From CAUZFZ01 sp963579025 (GTDB taxonomy: Bacteria > Planctomycetota > Planctomycetia > Planctomycetales > Planctomycetaceae), in NCBI GenBank assembly GCA_963579025.1, contig CAUZFZ010000151.1:1-25752 (forward strand): a stretch of DNA of 25,752 nt. The letters are read 5' to 3'. Under the pieces are notes generated by a model. It did not search any database and had not been told where the DNA came from. It worked only from the letters and a program-made list of their open reading frames with translations. A program made the position numbers and the translations under genes. Numbering within the stretch: position 1 is the first letter of the stretch; every line of letters begins with the position of its first letter. This document shows positions 7,852 through 16,438 of this stretch, piece by piece.

Positions 7852-10800
7852 TCACGGTTCCACAACGACGCGGAAGCCCACACAGTCGTATCCCGCAGTG
7901 GGTGAGCGATTACCACGGCGGGCCGAGCGACAGCCACTGGCGGGGATGTGACACGATCCACCTCGCGTGATCCGCATCGTTCCAACACCTGGACCTGATG
8001 GAGACAGTGCTTTCGCCGATGCCCGATAGTAGTCGCGACCATACCAGTCGCTGCACCACTCCTGCACGTTCCCGTGCATGTCGAACAGCCCGAAAGGATT
8101 GGGTTTGAACGTGCCGCGGGGAGACGTAAAGCGGAACACATCCCTGCCCGCCTGTTGATTCGCTGCCGGTGCTGCCCCTGATGTATTCGCCAGCGTCTGA
8201 AAATCCTGCGGGGTCTCACCGAACCAGTACCGCTCGACCGTTCCAGCACGACAGGCAAATTCCCACTCCGCTTCGGTCGGCAGGCGGTACGTGAGACCTT
8301 CCTGTTGAGTCATCCAGCGGCAGAATTCCTGAGCGTCATTCCACGAAATATTGACCACCGGGTGCTGGTCAGTCTGTGTTTCACCCGTATCGAGCCAGTT
8401 GAACTTCGGGTCGCGCGAGGTTCCTTTCGCATTCGCCAGACGCCCGGTGCCTCCGGCCCCGGATTGTTCCGGCTCGGTCCGATAGTCGTCCCCCATCGCC
8501 TGCACAAATGCCCGGAATGTGCTGCGGCTCACTTCGTGTTGCGACATGTAAAATGGCTTCGTGATTTGGACCAGATGCTGCGTCTCACGCGCATCACGGC
8601 TTTCTTCGGTCTCCGGCGAGCCCATCAGGAATTCACCCGCCGGAATCAACGCATGGGTCATGCCGACCGAATCTGTCATGACTGGCCGGGCATTGACGAA
8701 GCTGGCCCATTCCCGTTGCAGTCGCGGAATGTCCGTCGGATTCACTGGAGATCGTGCCAGGGCCGGCGTGACGGATACTTCCACCGAGACCGTGTCTGTC
8801 TGCGGCGGAATCGCTGTGTCTGAGAGACGCACGGTGAATTGATACTTCCTCAGCGCAGCAGTCGCACTCACGGACCACGTCAACCGGCCCGACTGCGGAT
8901 CGATCGATGCGCCCGGCGGAATCGTGCCCGCAAGTTCATAGCCCAGCCGGTTCGGCGGCACATCCGCATCACTGCCCTGGGCCTGAAGTTGCAGCGTGTC
9001 CCCTCGGGCAACCGTGGTAAGCACTTCCGGAATTCGAAGGACGGGCTTCTGATTAACTTCCCGAACCTCGACCCGAAATTCCTGGATCGCGGCGACACGC
9101 TGGCTGGATTTGCGAACTAACTCGACCTGAACCGGGTAATTCCCCGGCCCCTGAGATTCCTCCGGGCGCCATTGGACCAGGCCACTTTGGGCAGCCAGCG
9201 TCATCCCGGCAGGTGCATCGGTATCGAGTCGCAGCTCGAAGTCTGATGACGCCAGACCGTGACCGGGCAAGAACTCGATTGTGACTTCCATCTCGGCCAG
9301 TTCATCGACGACCCGATCGGCAATCACCGCTATCACAGACTCGAACTCGGTTTCGGGGATCACTGCCGCTCCAGCCGCATCGGCTGTGTCCGCCGGATCT
9401 TCCGGTGGCACGTCTGTTCCCGAATTCAACGCGGTCGTCGCGCTGTCCGGGTCCGAACCGGAGGGCCAGACCACCCAGCCAATCAGACTGGCCAATATCG
9501 CCAGACACAGACCGACGACCAATACGTGACTCGGTGCCCCTCGAGGCAGAGACTCGCTGGTCGGTTGTGGGTCTTCCGCGGTGTGACTGCGTTGCCCCGT
9601 TTGTGCGGGTGCACTGTGTCGACTCCTGTGGTCAAGCTGGCCAGATGCGTCGGACGGTCTCGTTTGAATTCGCTTAGGTCCGAGCGTGATCCCGGGTTCG
9701 GTATCCGAATCGGAAACCCGCAGCGTTGCCTGTTCTGCATTTCGCTGGCTGGCCGGAACGAACGGCGCCACTGTCGAAAGATCGGCAGCCACACTCAGCT
9801 TGCCTTCACATTTCGGGCAGCGCACGGCTCCTCCGGCGTGACTCCGTACCAGCCTCAGCGAATTGCCACAGTGAGCACATTCTCGTTGAACTCTCGCCGG
9901 AATAGTCGGCAGGGGCCCCGAGTCGTTCAGGTCCGTGCCTGGCGACGTCCGGCGAAGGAATTCAAGCCACGCATCCGCGACCGCACCCATTGACTCAAAA
10001 CGGTCCGTCGGCTGCCGAGCGATCATCTTCAGACAAAGTTCCTCGAGTCCTACCGGCAGGTCGGGACGGTGAGTCGATGGCGGGTCGGGGTCCCGCATGA
10101 GAATCTGGGTGAGGACAGAAGCGACACCGCCGCGATACGGCGTCACGCCGGTCAGCAGTTCGTAGGTCAACACGCCCAAGCTGTAGATATCGGTGGCCGG
10201 GCCGATCTTTGAGGGATCACCTTCGACCTGCTCCGGAGACATGTAGGCCGGCGAGCCCATCTGAGTCCCCGTCCGTGTCAGCCGCACATCCGCGTTTTCA
10301 CGTAGCTGAACGGCGAGGCCGAAGTCCATGATGATGGGCTCCTGACTTCCGTCGAGCATCACGTTGGCTGGTTTCAGATCCCGATGAACGATGCCATGAT
10401 CGTGAGCATGTTGAACGGCTCGCGACAGCTTGATGATCAGCGTCGCAATCCGTCGATCGGACAGAACAGGCTCGGGCTGCACGTAGTCTGAAAGCGGCCG
10501 TCCGTCGATGTACGCCATCGCGATGTAGCGAATGCCGTTCGTTTCTCCCACATCGTAAATGGGGCAGATGTTTGCGTGTCGCAACTGAGCAGCCGAGCGA
10601 GCTTCCCGCTGAAATCGTTCCTGGAAATCCGCGTCGCCGTCTGGAAAACGAGGAATCTTAAGAGCCACCTGACGCTGTAGTTCCGTGTCCTCGGCCAGCC
10701 GCACGCATCCCATCGCTCCCTGCCCCAGAATTCCACCAATGCGGTAACGGCCAAATTTCTGTGGCAAAGGCAAACGCCGGGATCCGTCCTCGTCGTACTC

Positions 10801-11130
10801 TGTCAGAGTCCGGACGCCAGAGTCATTCATCGACAGACCGGTCAGTGACACGGATTCGTGCGCCGCCTGAAACGCGGTCTCGACAATGTCTGTGTGCTGA
10901 GGAAACCGCTGAAGCAAGTCCTCAACGCGGACGGCTTCGGAAGAATGCTCTCGGAGTTCGATCTCAAGCGTCAGAAGCGCCTGCAGAAACTCACGAAATT
11001 CATCCGCGCGCTGATCCTTCAGGACGTTCTCGATTCGGGGGCGGGCACCGGAATTCCATGCGGCCTCGAAGGCGTCGCAGGCTTTATCAATTCGCCTGGC
11101 CAGCGCCAGATTGTCTGCGGCGTCGTTCAC
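7852..11130 (-). CDS. Ser/Thr kinase - zinc ribbon - TM - FGE-type protein
   Basis: This 1092-residue multidomain receptor-like kinase starts at GTG. After a helical N-terminal region (1-125), a complete Hanks kinase covers about 129-393: GQGAMG (136-141), Lys158, HRDLKPAN with Asp251, DFG (269-271) and SPEQ. A zinc ribbon follows (C418, C421, C438, C441), then a membrane helix at about 535-555. Two Ig/cadherin-like modules come next (about 605-690 and 697-790; GSDADVPPNRLGYEL and IDPQSGRLTW). An FGE-sulfatase/SUMF1-type domain ends the protein (about 822-1090: IPAGEFLMGSPETEES, RLPTEAEWEFACRAG, DMHGNVQEWCSDWY, RGGSC). The kinase would be inside the cell and the FGE-type domain outside. The terminal cysteines (1060, 1067) are not arranged as in FGE (CxxxxC), so the domain is probably a binding or sensory module, not a formylglycine generator. 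Confidence 0.95.
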   Translation of the reverse strand: MNDAADNLALARRIDKACDAFEAAWNSGARPRIENVLKDQRADEFREFLQALLTLEIELREHSSEAVRVEDLLQRFPQHTDIVETAFQAAHESVSLTGLSMNDSGVRTLTEYDEDGSRRLPLPQKFGRYRIGGILGQGAMGCVRLAEDTELQRQVALKIPRFPDGDADFQERFQREARSAAQLRHANICPIYDVGETNGIRYIAMAYIDGRPLSDYVQPEPVLSDRRIATLIIKLSRAVQHAHDHGIVHRDLKPANVMLDGSQEPIIMDFGLAVQLRENADVRLTRTGTQMGSPAYMSPEQVEGDPSKIGPATDIYSLGVLTYELLTGVTPYRGGVASVLTQILMRDPDPPSTHRPDLPVGLEELCLKMIARQPTDRFESMGAVADAWLEFLRRTSPGTDLNDSGPLPTIPARVQRECAHCGNSLRLVRSHAGGAVRCPKCEGKLSVAADLSTVAPFVPASQRNAEQATLRVSDSDTEPGITLGPKRIQTRPSDASGQLDHRSRHSAPAQTGQRSHTAEDPQPTSESLPRGAPSHVLVVGLCLAILASLIGWVVWPSGSDPDSATTALNSGTDVPPEDPADTADAAGAAVIPETEFESVIAVIADRVVDELAEMEVTIEFLPGHGLASSDFELRLDTDAPAGMTLAAQSGLVQWRPEESQGPGNYPVQVELVRKSSQRVAAIQEFRVEVREVNQKPVLRIPEVLTTVARGDTLQLQAQGSDADVPPNRLGYELAGTIPPGASIDPQSGRLTWSVSATAALRKYQFTVRLSDTAIPPQTDTVSVEVSVTPALARSPVNPTDIPRLQREWASFVNARPVMTDSVGMTHALIPAGEFLMGSPETEESRDARETQHLVQITKPFYMSQHEVSRSTFRAFVQAMGDDYRTEPEQSGAGGTGRLANAKGTSRDPKFNWLDTGETQTDQHPVVNISWNDAQEFCRWMTQQEGLTYRLPTEAEWEFACRAGTVERYWFGETPQDFQTLANTSGAAPAANQQAGRDVFRFTSPRGTFKPNPFGLFDMHGNVQEWCSDWYGRDYYRASAKALSPSGPGVGTMRITRGGSCHIPASGCRSARRGNRSPTAGYDCVGFRVVVEP

Positions 11131-11375
11131 AAAAACACCCGTTGGGAAGCGACGGTCTCTGAACTCTCCGCCCGTCCGGGCGACTGGTGAGTAATGACAT
11201 GCAGGATATCACCTTTGCCCGCCGCCCAGGTAACTGACGTTGCATTTTCTGTTGTGCGGGAACTTCTCGGCGCGCTTCACTGAAACGGTGAACTCAGGAG
11301 TTGCGCACAAAACGAGTGTTGATTGCTGGATCTGGACGCCCGCACCGACAACCCCGATCAGCCGGTCGATCGCGT

Positions 11376-12932
11376 TCAGGGTGCGATCCTGTCGTTGAAG
11401 GCTCCGGAACGGAGGCCAGTCGCGAATCCGCGTAGATGGTCAATTCGTTCGGCAAGGATGGATCGGGCGCGGAAATCGGCCGCCACGGAACGAGAGCGGG
11501 ACCATGCAGCAGCATTCGTGTAAGCAGCCGCCAGCCACAAGGCATTCGGGTCCGCGATGTCCCAGCTACTTCCGTAGGACACGAGGCCACCACCGTAGCC
11601 GTAACCATAGCCATAGTAGGGGTAACCGAATCCGTATCCGTAGTTGCCGTAATATCCCCACGCGGAACCACGAGCTCGAATTGTGGTCAGTTGATCGGCG
11701 AAACTCTCGTAAGTGTCTGCCTTCGCAGCCTGAAACACGGCTTTCAAGGCAGCGTTTCTCTGCTCCCTGGAATATCGTTTGATCCGAGCAAGCACTCGCG
11801 CGCTCATCTGTTCGTGAGGCGAACGGGGTCTCCAACCTGACCGGTAGCGTTCCAGCATCCGTAGATCGAGCAAGTCCTGTGCCTTCTGCACACGCTGCCT
11901 TTGCTCCTCGGCTTCACGTTCCTTGCGGGACATGGATGTAAGGTCCGTCTCGTGATGTCTTTGATCTGCAGGAAAGCCGACGATCGCGTACACGTCATTC
12001 ACACTGAATGGAACATGCTGAACTTCAATTTGCGCCGTCACCTGGGGCAAAGTTCGCATGTCCTGCCTCTGCTCCTGGCCCTGTGGCTGTGCAGGTTGAC
12101 TGTCACTCGCGACCGGGACACTCCCGTCTTCTTCGCCACCCCGTCGGTCCGACTCGACCGGGTCCGAGGGAACACCGGAGGCCGCCCCCGTTGTTGACCT
12201 CAGGTGAATGGCCACTGTCGGCGTCGCGTCGTGTTCCGACGCCTCAACAGTTCCTTCGCGCGAGGGAGATCTCACCGAAATGTCGATAGTCGCCCGGGCA
12301 TGACTTTTCGACGTGGCGATCGGCGTGCCTGCATCGCCTTTCGAATTCGGCGCGTCTGCCGATTTGAGATCTGACGCCGTTGATGTCGGCAGACGGCTGG
12401 ACTCGACCTCCACGCGGTCGGAACTGTCAACACGCAGGTTTGTCCCTGCTGTTTCATCGGGCGATTCCGCGCTGGGCTCGCGTGACGCGGGTGCGTTTGC
12501 GGAAGCCGGTTCCTCGGCGGGGGATTCCCGGTGTGCGACGGCAGTCGTCGCAGGCCCGTCCGGACAATCGGTTGTCTGATCAGCCCGTCCCGCCGTGATC
12601 AGACTGAACATGGCCAGCAGAAGAAGCGCAGCAAGACCCTGACTACGACGAATCGTGCCGCGCTGCCGCGTCATCAGGTTCTGGACAGCTTCCCACGGGA
12701 GCGGCGTTTGTTTCCCAAGCGTCACGTTGTCGGCCGCCGAGACGAGCGTGCGTGCACAAATGCGTTCGCCGCTGACGAACGTTCCATTTGTGGAATTCAG
12801 ATCTTGAAGCACATAGCCGTCCCGATGCGACGTAATACGGCAGTGCCGGGACGAGACCGTCGAACTGTCGACGACAATCTCGCAGTCCGATCGAGCACCG
12901 ACGACCAAAGAACTCTGTCGAAACCGCAACAT
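11376..12932 (-). CDS. FHA - membrane - Gly/Tyr-rich protein
   Basis: This is a 518-residue protein. A short FHA domain begins at the very N-terminus: LVVGARSDCEIVVDSSTVSS, then SRHCRI (28-33) and LNSTNGTFVSG (45-55). The initial FHA strand is missing or reduced. A membrane helix lies at about 98-115. A Ser/Thr/Glu/Pro-rich, probably disordered linker runs to about 300. A charged helical stretch follows (KEREAEEQRQRVQKAQDLLD onward), then a Gly/Tyr-rich tract at about 425-449 (GYGYGYGGG) and an Ala-rich helical C-terminus. The C-terminal part would be extracytoplasmic if the FHA is cytoplasmic. The family beyond FHA is not recognised. It sits 34 bases after the double-FHA gene and 245 bases before the kinase-FGE gene on the same strand, so a role in the same phosphorylation network is plausible. 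Confidence 0.85.
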   Translation of the reverse strand: MLRFRQSSLVVGARSDCEIVVDSSTVSSRHCRITSHRDGYVLQDLNSTNGTFVSGERICARTLVSAADNVTLGKQTPLPWEAVQNLMTRQRGTIRRSQGLAALLLLAMFSLITAGRADQTTDCPDGPATTAVAHRESPAEEPASANAPASREPSAESPDETAGTNLRVDSSDRVEVESSRLPTSTASDLKSADAPNSKGDAGTPIATSKSHARATIDISVRSPSREGTVEASEHDATPTVAIHLRSTTGAASGVPSDPVESDRRGGEEDGSVPVASDSQPAQPQGQEQRQDMRTLPQVTAQIEVQHVPFSVNDVYAIVGFPADQRHHETDLTSMSRKEREAEEQRQRVQKAQDLLDLRMLERYRSGWRPRSPHEQMSARVLARIKRYSREQRNAALKAVFQAAKADTYESFADQLTTIRARGSAWGYYGNYGYGFGYPYYGYGYGYGGGLVSYGSSWDIADPNALWLAAAYTNAAAWSRSRSVAADFRARSILAERIDHLRGFATGLRSGAFNDRIAP

Positions 12933-12966
12933 GATTCTACTCCCAGGAACTTTGAGGCAGGCGGGC

Positions 12967-13851
12967 TCAGACGATTCTCAGGATGAACCGCTGACCGCCA
13001 ATCTGAAACCGGCGTTCGACCTCGATCGAAACGCGGCTGACTCTTACCAGAACACCATTCAGTGAGTCGCAATCAGCGATGCACCAGCGTCCGCTGGAGT
13101 CGCAGGCGATGCGCGCGTGTCGTCCACTGAGAAACGGATCATCCACAACGATCTCACAACGCGGATCCGAACCGAGCCGCATCATTGACTCGTCCAATGG
13201 GATGACTCGTCCGGGCCCATTGTCGGTCAGCTCAACCAGACGCGGCTGCGGCACACCATTGAGTCCCTGTCGCAGTTGCGTGTCCTGTGCCTCGTCCGCG
13301 CTAAGCCGGGCGTTTGTCATGCGCGGCGACTGAAACTCATAACGCCGCCCGCCCAGGAGCAGCTCCCGTCCATGCCTCAGAAAGGCACGCCGAACCTGCA
13401 GAAATGTGCCGTTCATGCTGCTCAGATCGGCCAGGTGCCAGACGAAACCCTGGCCGTGCGATTCCCGTGTGATCTCGGCGTGAGCCTTCGAGATTTCGTT
13501 GTCGTGAGGGATCGTGCAATCGCTCTCGGTGCGACCGATAACAAACCGATCGCCGTAGATGCGCCATTTGCGACCGTCGTCCAGCGTGCCGTCATCGACA
13601 GCCGTGAGAATGGCCATCTCTGGTCGGCTGCCCGAGCGATAAATCGCTGTCGGACGCGGTGGCACGTCTCCGGCTGCCGCGGGTGATTCAGGTGACCTGG
13701 CGGCGTCCGGTTCGGGGTCCTCAAATTCGTCAACTTCGCTGACCGGTGGAATCTCACGGACCTCGCGTCGAGTGATTCGCTCCGGAGCCATGTCGTCGGT
13801 ATCGCCTTCATGGACGTCGGAACCGCGATTCGGAATGAAGGACATTTTCAT
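12967..13851 (-). CDS. Double FHA-domain protein
   Basis: This is a 294-residue soluble protein with no enzymatic domain. An acidic, proline-rich N-terminal region (1-78) precedes FHA1 (about 80-175: RFVIGRTESDCTI, SKAHAEI, LSSMNGTFL) and FHA2 (about 203-294: MMRLGSDPRCEIVVDDPFLS, GRHARI, DSLNGVLV). Both domains keep the G-R/S, S-x-x-H and N-G residues that contact phosphothreonine, although FHA2 has GS in place of GR. The likely role is an adaptor that bridges phosphorylated proteins, such as the two kinases encoded downstream. The start at 13851 has GAGGG six bases upstream; an upstream in-frame start at 13902 has weaker support. It is the first gene of the cluster, so its promoter should lie in the region upstream (13852-14290). 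Confidence 0.92.
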   Translation of the reverse strand: MKMSFIPNRGSDVHEGDTDDMAPERITRREVREIPPVSEVDEFEDPEPDAARSPESPAAAGDVPPRPTAIYRSGSRPEMAILTAVDDGTLDDGRKWRIYGDRFVIGRTESDCTIPHDNEISKAHAEITRESHGQGFVWHLADLSSMNGTFLQVRRAFLRHGRELLLGGRRYEFQSPRMTNARLSADEAQDTQLRQGLNGVPQPRLVELTDNGPGRVIPLDESMMRLGSDPRCEIVVDDPFLSGRHARIACDSSGRWCIADCDSLNGVLVRVSRVSIEVERRFQIGGQRFILRIV

Positions 13852-14293
13852 GGCTGACCCTCTGATTGTGGCTGATCCAGTGGTTTCCGACGGACTGCAC
13901 ATCGCCGTCTACAACCAATTGCCAGAACAGAGCCGTTGCCCGACAGAGATTCTTCTGTTTTCTTCAAACTTTCTGGCCTCGCGAAAAGACGCCAGACCGC
14001 AAAGTTTGGAACTCAATGGAGTTGCGTCCTGGCGGCTCTGCATGATCCCGTTCCGCCGCGATGTCGCTTCGACCCGCCAGGAAGCGTGGCTGACGGTCTT
14101 TTCTCAGCCAGCCCGAGTCAATTCTGAAGTCAGAATCGAATCGGCCGCAGGTGACCGGATCGGCTCGTTTTGTCACCGGCATTTGGAGTCAGAAACCAGA
14201 TGACAACCCATGGAGCGAAGCCGTTGGCCGCTTCATCGGTACACGTAAGAAACTGCGGACGGGTTACGATTCAGAAAACGCTGGTGGTCAGTC
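13852..14293. other. Intergenic region, no gene recognised
   Basis: These roughly 440 bases lie between the double-FHA gene start and the truncated DUF1080 frame. Short open frames exist on both strands, but none has a recognisable motif, a plausible ribosome site or similarity to a known family. The promoter of the FHA/kinase cluster is expected here (minus strand), but I cannot identify a specific -35/-10 pair. Confidence 0.5.
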
Positions 14294-14542
14294 TCAGGCC
14301 TTTGTGTCAGTCACTCCCGTTGGGGCTGATCGCCAGAGCGAGACGCTCCGGTAGCGAGCCAGAGGCCCACCATCGGCGACGATGGCTCCATCTTTTACTT
14401 TGAAGCACTCATCGTGGTCTTCGATATTCCAGCCTTCGAGTGACTTGCCGTCGAACAGGCATTGCCACTGGCTGTCGCCTGCGTTCGCGATAGAAGCAAT
14501 AACCAGGAAGGCCAGGCTACTGACTATGCGCACTCGTTTCAT
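14294..14542 (-). pseudogene. Truncated DUF1080 protein, N-terminal remnant
   Basis: The frame encodes 82 residues. It starts with a signal peptide (MKRVRIVSSLAFLVIASIANA) and then the opening of a DUF1080 / 3-keto-disaccharide hydrolase-like domain: CLFDGKSLEGWNIEDHD, CFKVKDGAIVADGGP. In intact family members the pattern continues for about 150 more residues (typically GPxSHLFY...). Here the match stops after ADGGP at about 14350 and is replaced by an unrelated 18-residue tail. It begins 40 bases after the stop of the sulfatase remnant, on the same strand, consistent with an eroded DUF1501-sulfatase-DUF1080 operon. It could still be expressed as a short secreted peptide, but it would lack the fold. 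Confidence 0.8.
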
Positions 14543-14582
14543 GGCAGTCCTTTGGTGAAAGTGTGGTGAGGAACGCTCGAAC

Positions 14583-14876
14583 CTAATTCCGGTCCGCCCA
14601 ACGCTTCAGCTGCGTGACGTCGTGTCGAACGCGGCTGTCATTTTTCGCGTTTGAGGCCTTCCGAGTCGCCCCGCGACCAATGAGTGCGTCCAGTTCTTTC
14701 GTCAGCTGTGAGACCATCTCCTGATGAGATGCTGCGAGGTTGGATTCTTCGGCGATGTCATCATTGAGGTTGTAGAGCTCGACAATTCGTTGCTGGCCTC
14801 TGGATCGATTCAGAACACCGCGGCTACTGAATCGGACTTACTCGTTGTCTGAGAAGACAGAGTAGTCGTCCGTCGT
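14583..14876 (-). pseudogene. Sulfatase C-terminal remnant
   Basis: Reading the minus strand towards the TAG at 14583-14585 gives RIVELYNLNDDIAEESNLAA, followed by SHQEMVSQLTKELDALIGRG and a basic tail. This is the typical end of a type I (formylglycine) sulfatase, the ELYNLxxDxxExxNLA segment. The same frame extends back as TTDDYSVFSDNE, an in-frame TAA, then VRFSSRGVLNRS, and reaches the stop codon of the DUF1501 gene. The catalytic N-terminal part (C/S-x-P-S-R motif, metal ligands) is absent and no start codon precedes it. The most likely origin is a deletion that removed most of the sulfatase gene directly after the DUF1501 stop. The internal TAA confirms it is not a functional extension. 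Confidence 0.8.
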
Positions 14877-14877
14877 G

Positions 14878-16263
14878 TTACGACAGCAGCTCTGAAATGG
14901 GCTGATGATTGTCGTCCACCAGGTATCTCGGCCGCCCGTTGAAGTCTGGGATCTTGACCGAGTTCACGTCGATACCGAGCGTATTATAAAGCGTCGCAAA
15001 GACTTCCTGGACATGCACGGGGCGCGAGGCGGGGACGCCACCGCTCCGATCGGTTTCACCAATAACACGTCCCCCTTGAATTCCACCTCCGGCGAGCAGC
15101 ACGGACTGCGTGTTCGGCCAGTGATCGCGACCTCCCTTCGCGTTGATTCGCGGCGTCCGCCCAAACTCGCCCCACACAACAACTGAGACACTCTCCAGAA
15201 GGCCTCGGTCGTCCAGGTCTTCGAGGAAGACTGCCAGTGCGTGGTCAAACACAGGCAGGTACTTCTTCGAGAGCTGGTCGATTGGACCTTCGCGATTCGC
15301 ATGCCAGTCCCAGGCACCGAAAGCGACGGTCACGCACTTCACGCCGGCTTCGACCAGTCGCCGCGCGAGCAGCAGATGATGGGCACTCTGCGGCGCTCCG
15401 CCGAAACTGGGATCGGTTTTCTGAGCTTCGCCGTATCGTTCAACGAGCCGCGGGTCTTCGCGACTCAGATCAAGCGCCTCGGCCAGGCGACTCGATGTCA
15501 GAATGCCGAAGGCCTGCTTCTGGAAGTTGTCCAGTCCGGCCGCCTCGGCCAGTTCACTGGTTCGATTCAGTGACGACAGCAGACTGCGCCGATCGTCGAA
15601 TCGAAGCAGGTTGACACCGTTGAGGGTGAGATTCGATTTGACGTCACCTTTCAGTGCGAACGGCGTGTGGGCCTGACCGGTGAATCCAGGCCAGGAGACT
15701 CGTCCGGACGGATTGTGAAGCCCAAGGTTTCGGTAGGGGCGGTAGGCCATCGGCGGCGACACATCCACGTAGGGAACTGTCCCGTCGCGTAAGCCTCCCT
15801 GACACCAGGACGCCACCGCGCCCAGAGTCGGCCAGCCACCGGAGGGTTCCGCGTCCTCGGCCCGTCCGCCCGGTCGGCCGGTGTAGCACTGAAACGACTC
15901 GTGCCGGTTCTTCATTCCGACCAGGGATCGAACGATTGAAAACCGATGTGAACTCGCCGCGAGTTCAGGCAGCAGTTCGCAAAACTGGACGCCAGGGACC
16001 TGCGTGCTGATCGGTCCGTACGAGCCGCGAATCTCGACAGGTGCGTTGGATTTTGGATCGAACGTCTCATGTTGAGTTGGACCACCGGGCAAATAGACCA
16101 TCACAACGGCACGGTCGCTGGACGAGCTGTTCGCTTTATCCTCTGCCCGCAACACATCTGGCAGACTCAGGCCTCCGAGAGCCAGCGAGCCGACGCTGAG
16201 GAACTCACGGCGGGCAACACGATCACAGAACGACCGATGGCTGAGGCCGTTGAGAGTCAGCAC
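14878..16263 (-). CDS. DUF1501 protein, Tat-exported
   Basis: This is a 461-residue protein of the DUF1501 family, which has an alkaline phosphatase/sulfatase-like fold and is greatly expanded in planctomycetes. A Tat signal lies at about 18-40 (RREFLSVGSLALGGLSLP), so it should be exported folded. Family segments include VVMVYLPGGPTQHETFDPK, IVRSLVGMKNRHESFQCYTG, VTVAFGAWDWHANREG, VWGEFGRTPRINAKGGRDHW and VFATLYNTLGID. Length and ends are normal. Translation starts at GTG, with GGAG eight bases upstream. Such genes are usually paired with a secreted sulfatase or a DUF1549/DUF1553 cytochrome protein; here only sulfatase and DUF1080 remnants follow. The biochemical activity of the family is not established. 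Confidence 0.95.
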   Translation of the reverse strand: MLTLNGLSHRSFCDRVARREFLSVGSLALGGLSLPDVLRAEDKANSSSSDRAVVMVYLPGGPTQHETFDPKSNAPVEIRGSYGPISTQVPGVQFCELLPELAASSHRFSIVRSLVGMKNRHESFQCYTGRPGGRAEDAEPSGGWPTLGAVASWCQGGLRDGTVPYVDVSPPMAYRPYRNLGLHNPSGRVSWPGFTGQAHTPFALKGDVKSNLTLNGVNLLRFDDRRSLLSSLNRTSELAEAAGLDNFQKQAFGILTSSRLAEALDLSREDPRLVERYGEAQKTDPSFGGAPQSAHHLLLARRLVEAGVKCVTVAFGAWDWHANREGPIDQLSKKYLPVFDHALAVFLEDLDDRGLLESVSVVVWGEFGRTPRINAKGGRDHWPNTQSVLLAGGGIQGGRVIGETDRSGGVPASRPVHVQEVFATLYNTLGIDVNSVKIPDFNGRPRYLVDDNHQPISELLS

Positions 16264-16438
16264 AGTGGTTTCTCCTGAGAAGTCGTTCGATCCCGCATGA
16301 CGATCGCGGAACTGCCTACAGCACTACCATAATGCGTCACACGAAGGCAGTCGACGTCCTCTCACATTCAACGACGACACGTCGATCGAGGACACTCCGC
16401 CGAGTGAGAAGACGTAGACTCCAGCAAGAGGCACTCCA

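Noticed and set aside
11587..11658. The short-period repeat at this site as a possible CRISPR or tandem satellite.
   Set aside because: It encodes the in-frame Gly/Tyr tract of the FHA membrane protein; units are short and irregular, with no spacer structure.
13772..14203. An open frame on the plus strand that starts inside the double-FHA gene and covers much of the intergenic region.
   Set aside because: No recognisable motif or ribosome site. Its best ATG (13850) lies within the CATG that also holds the opposite FHA start, and it would cover the expected promoter region of that gene.
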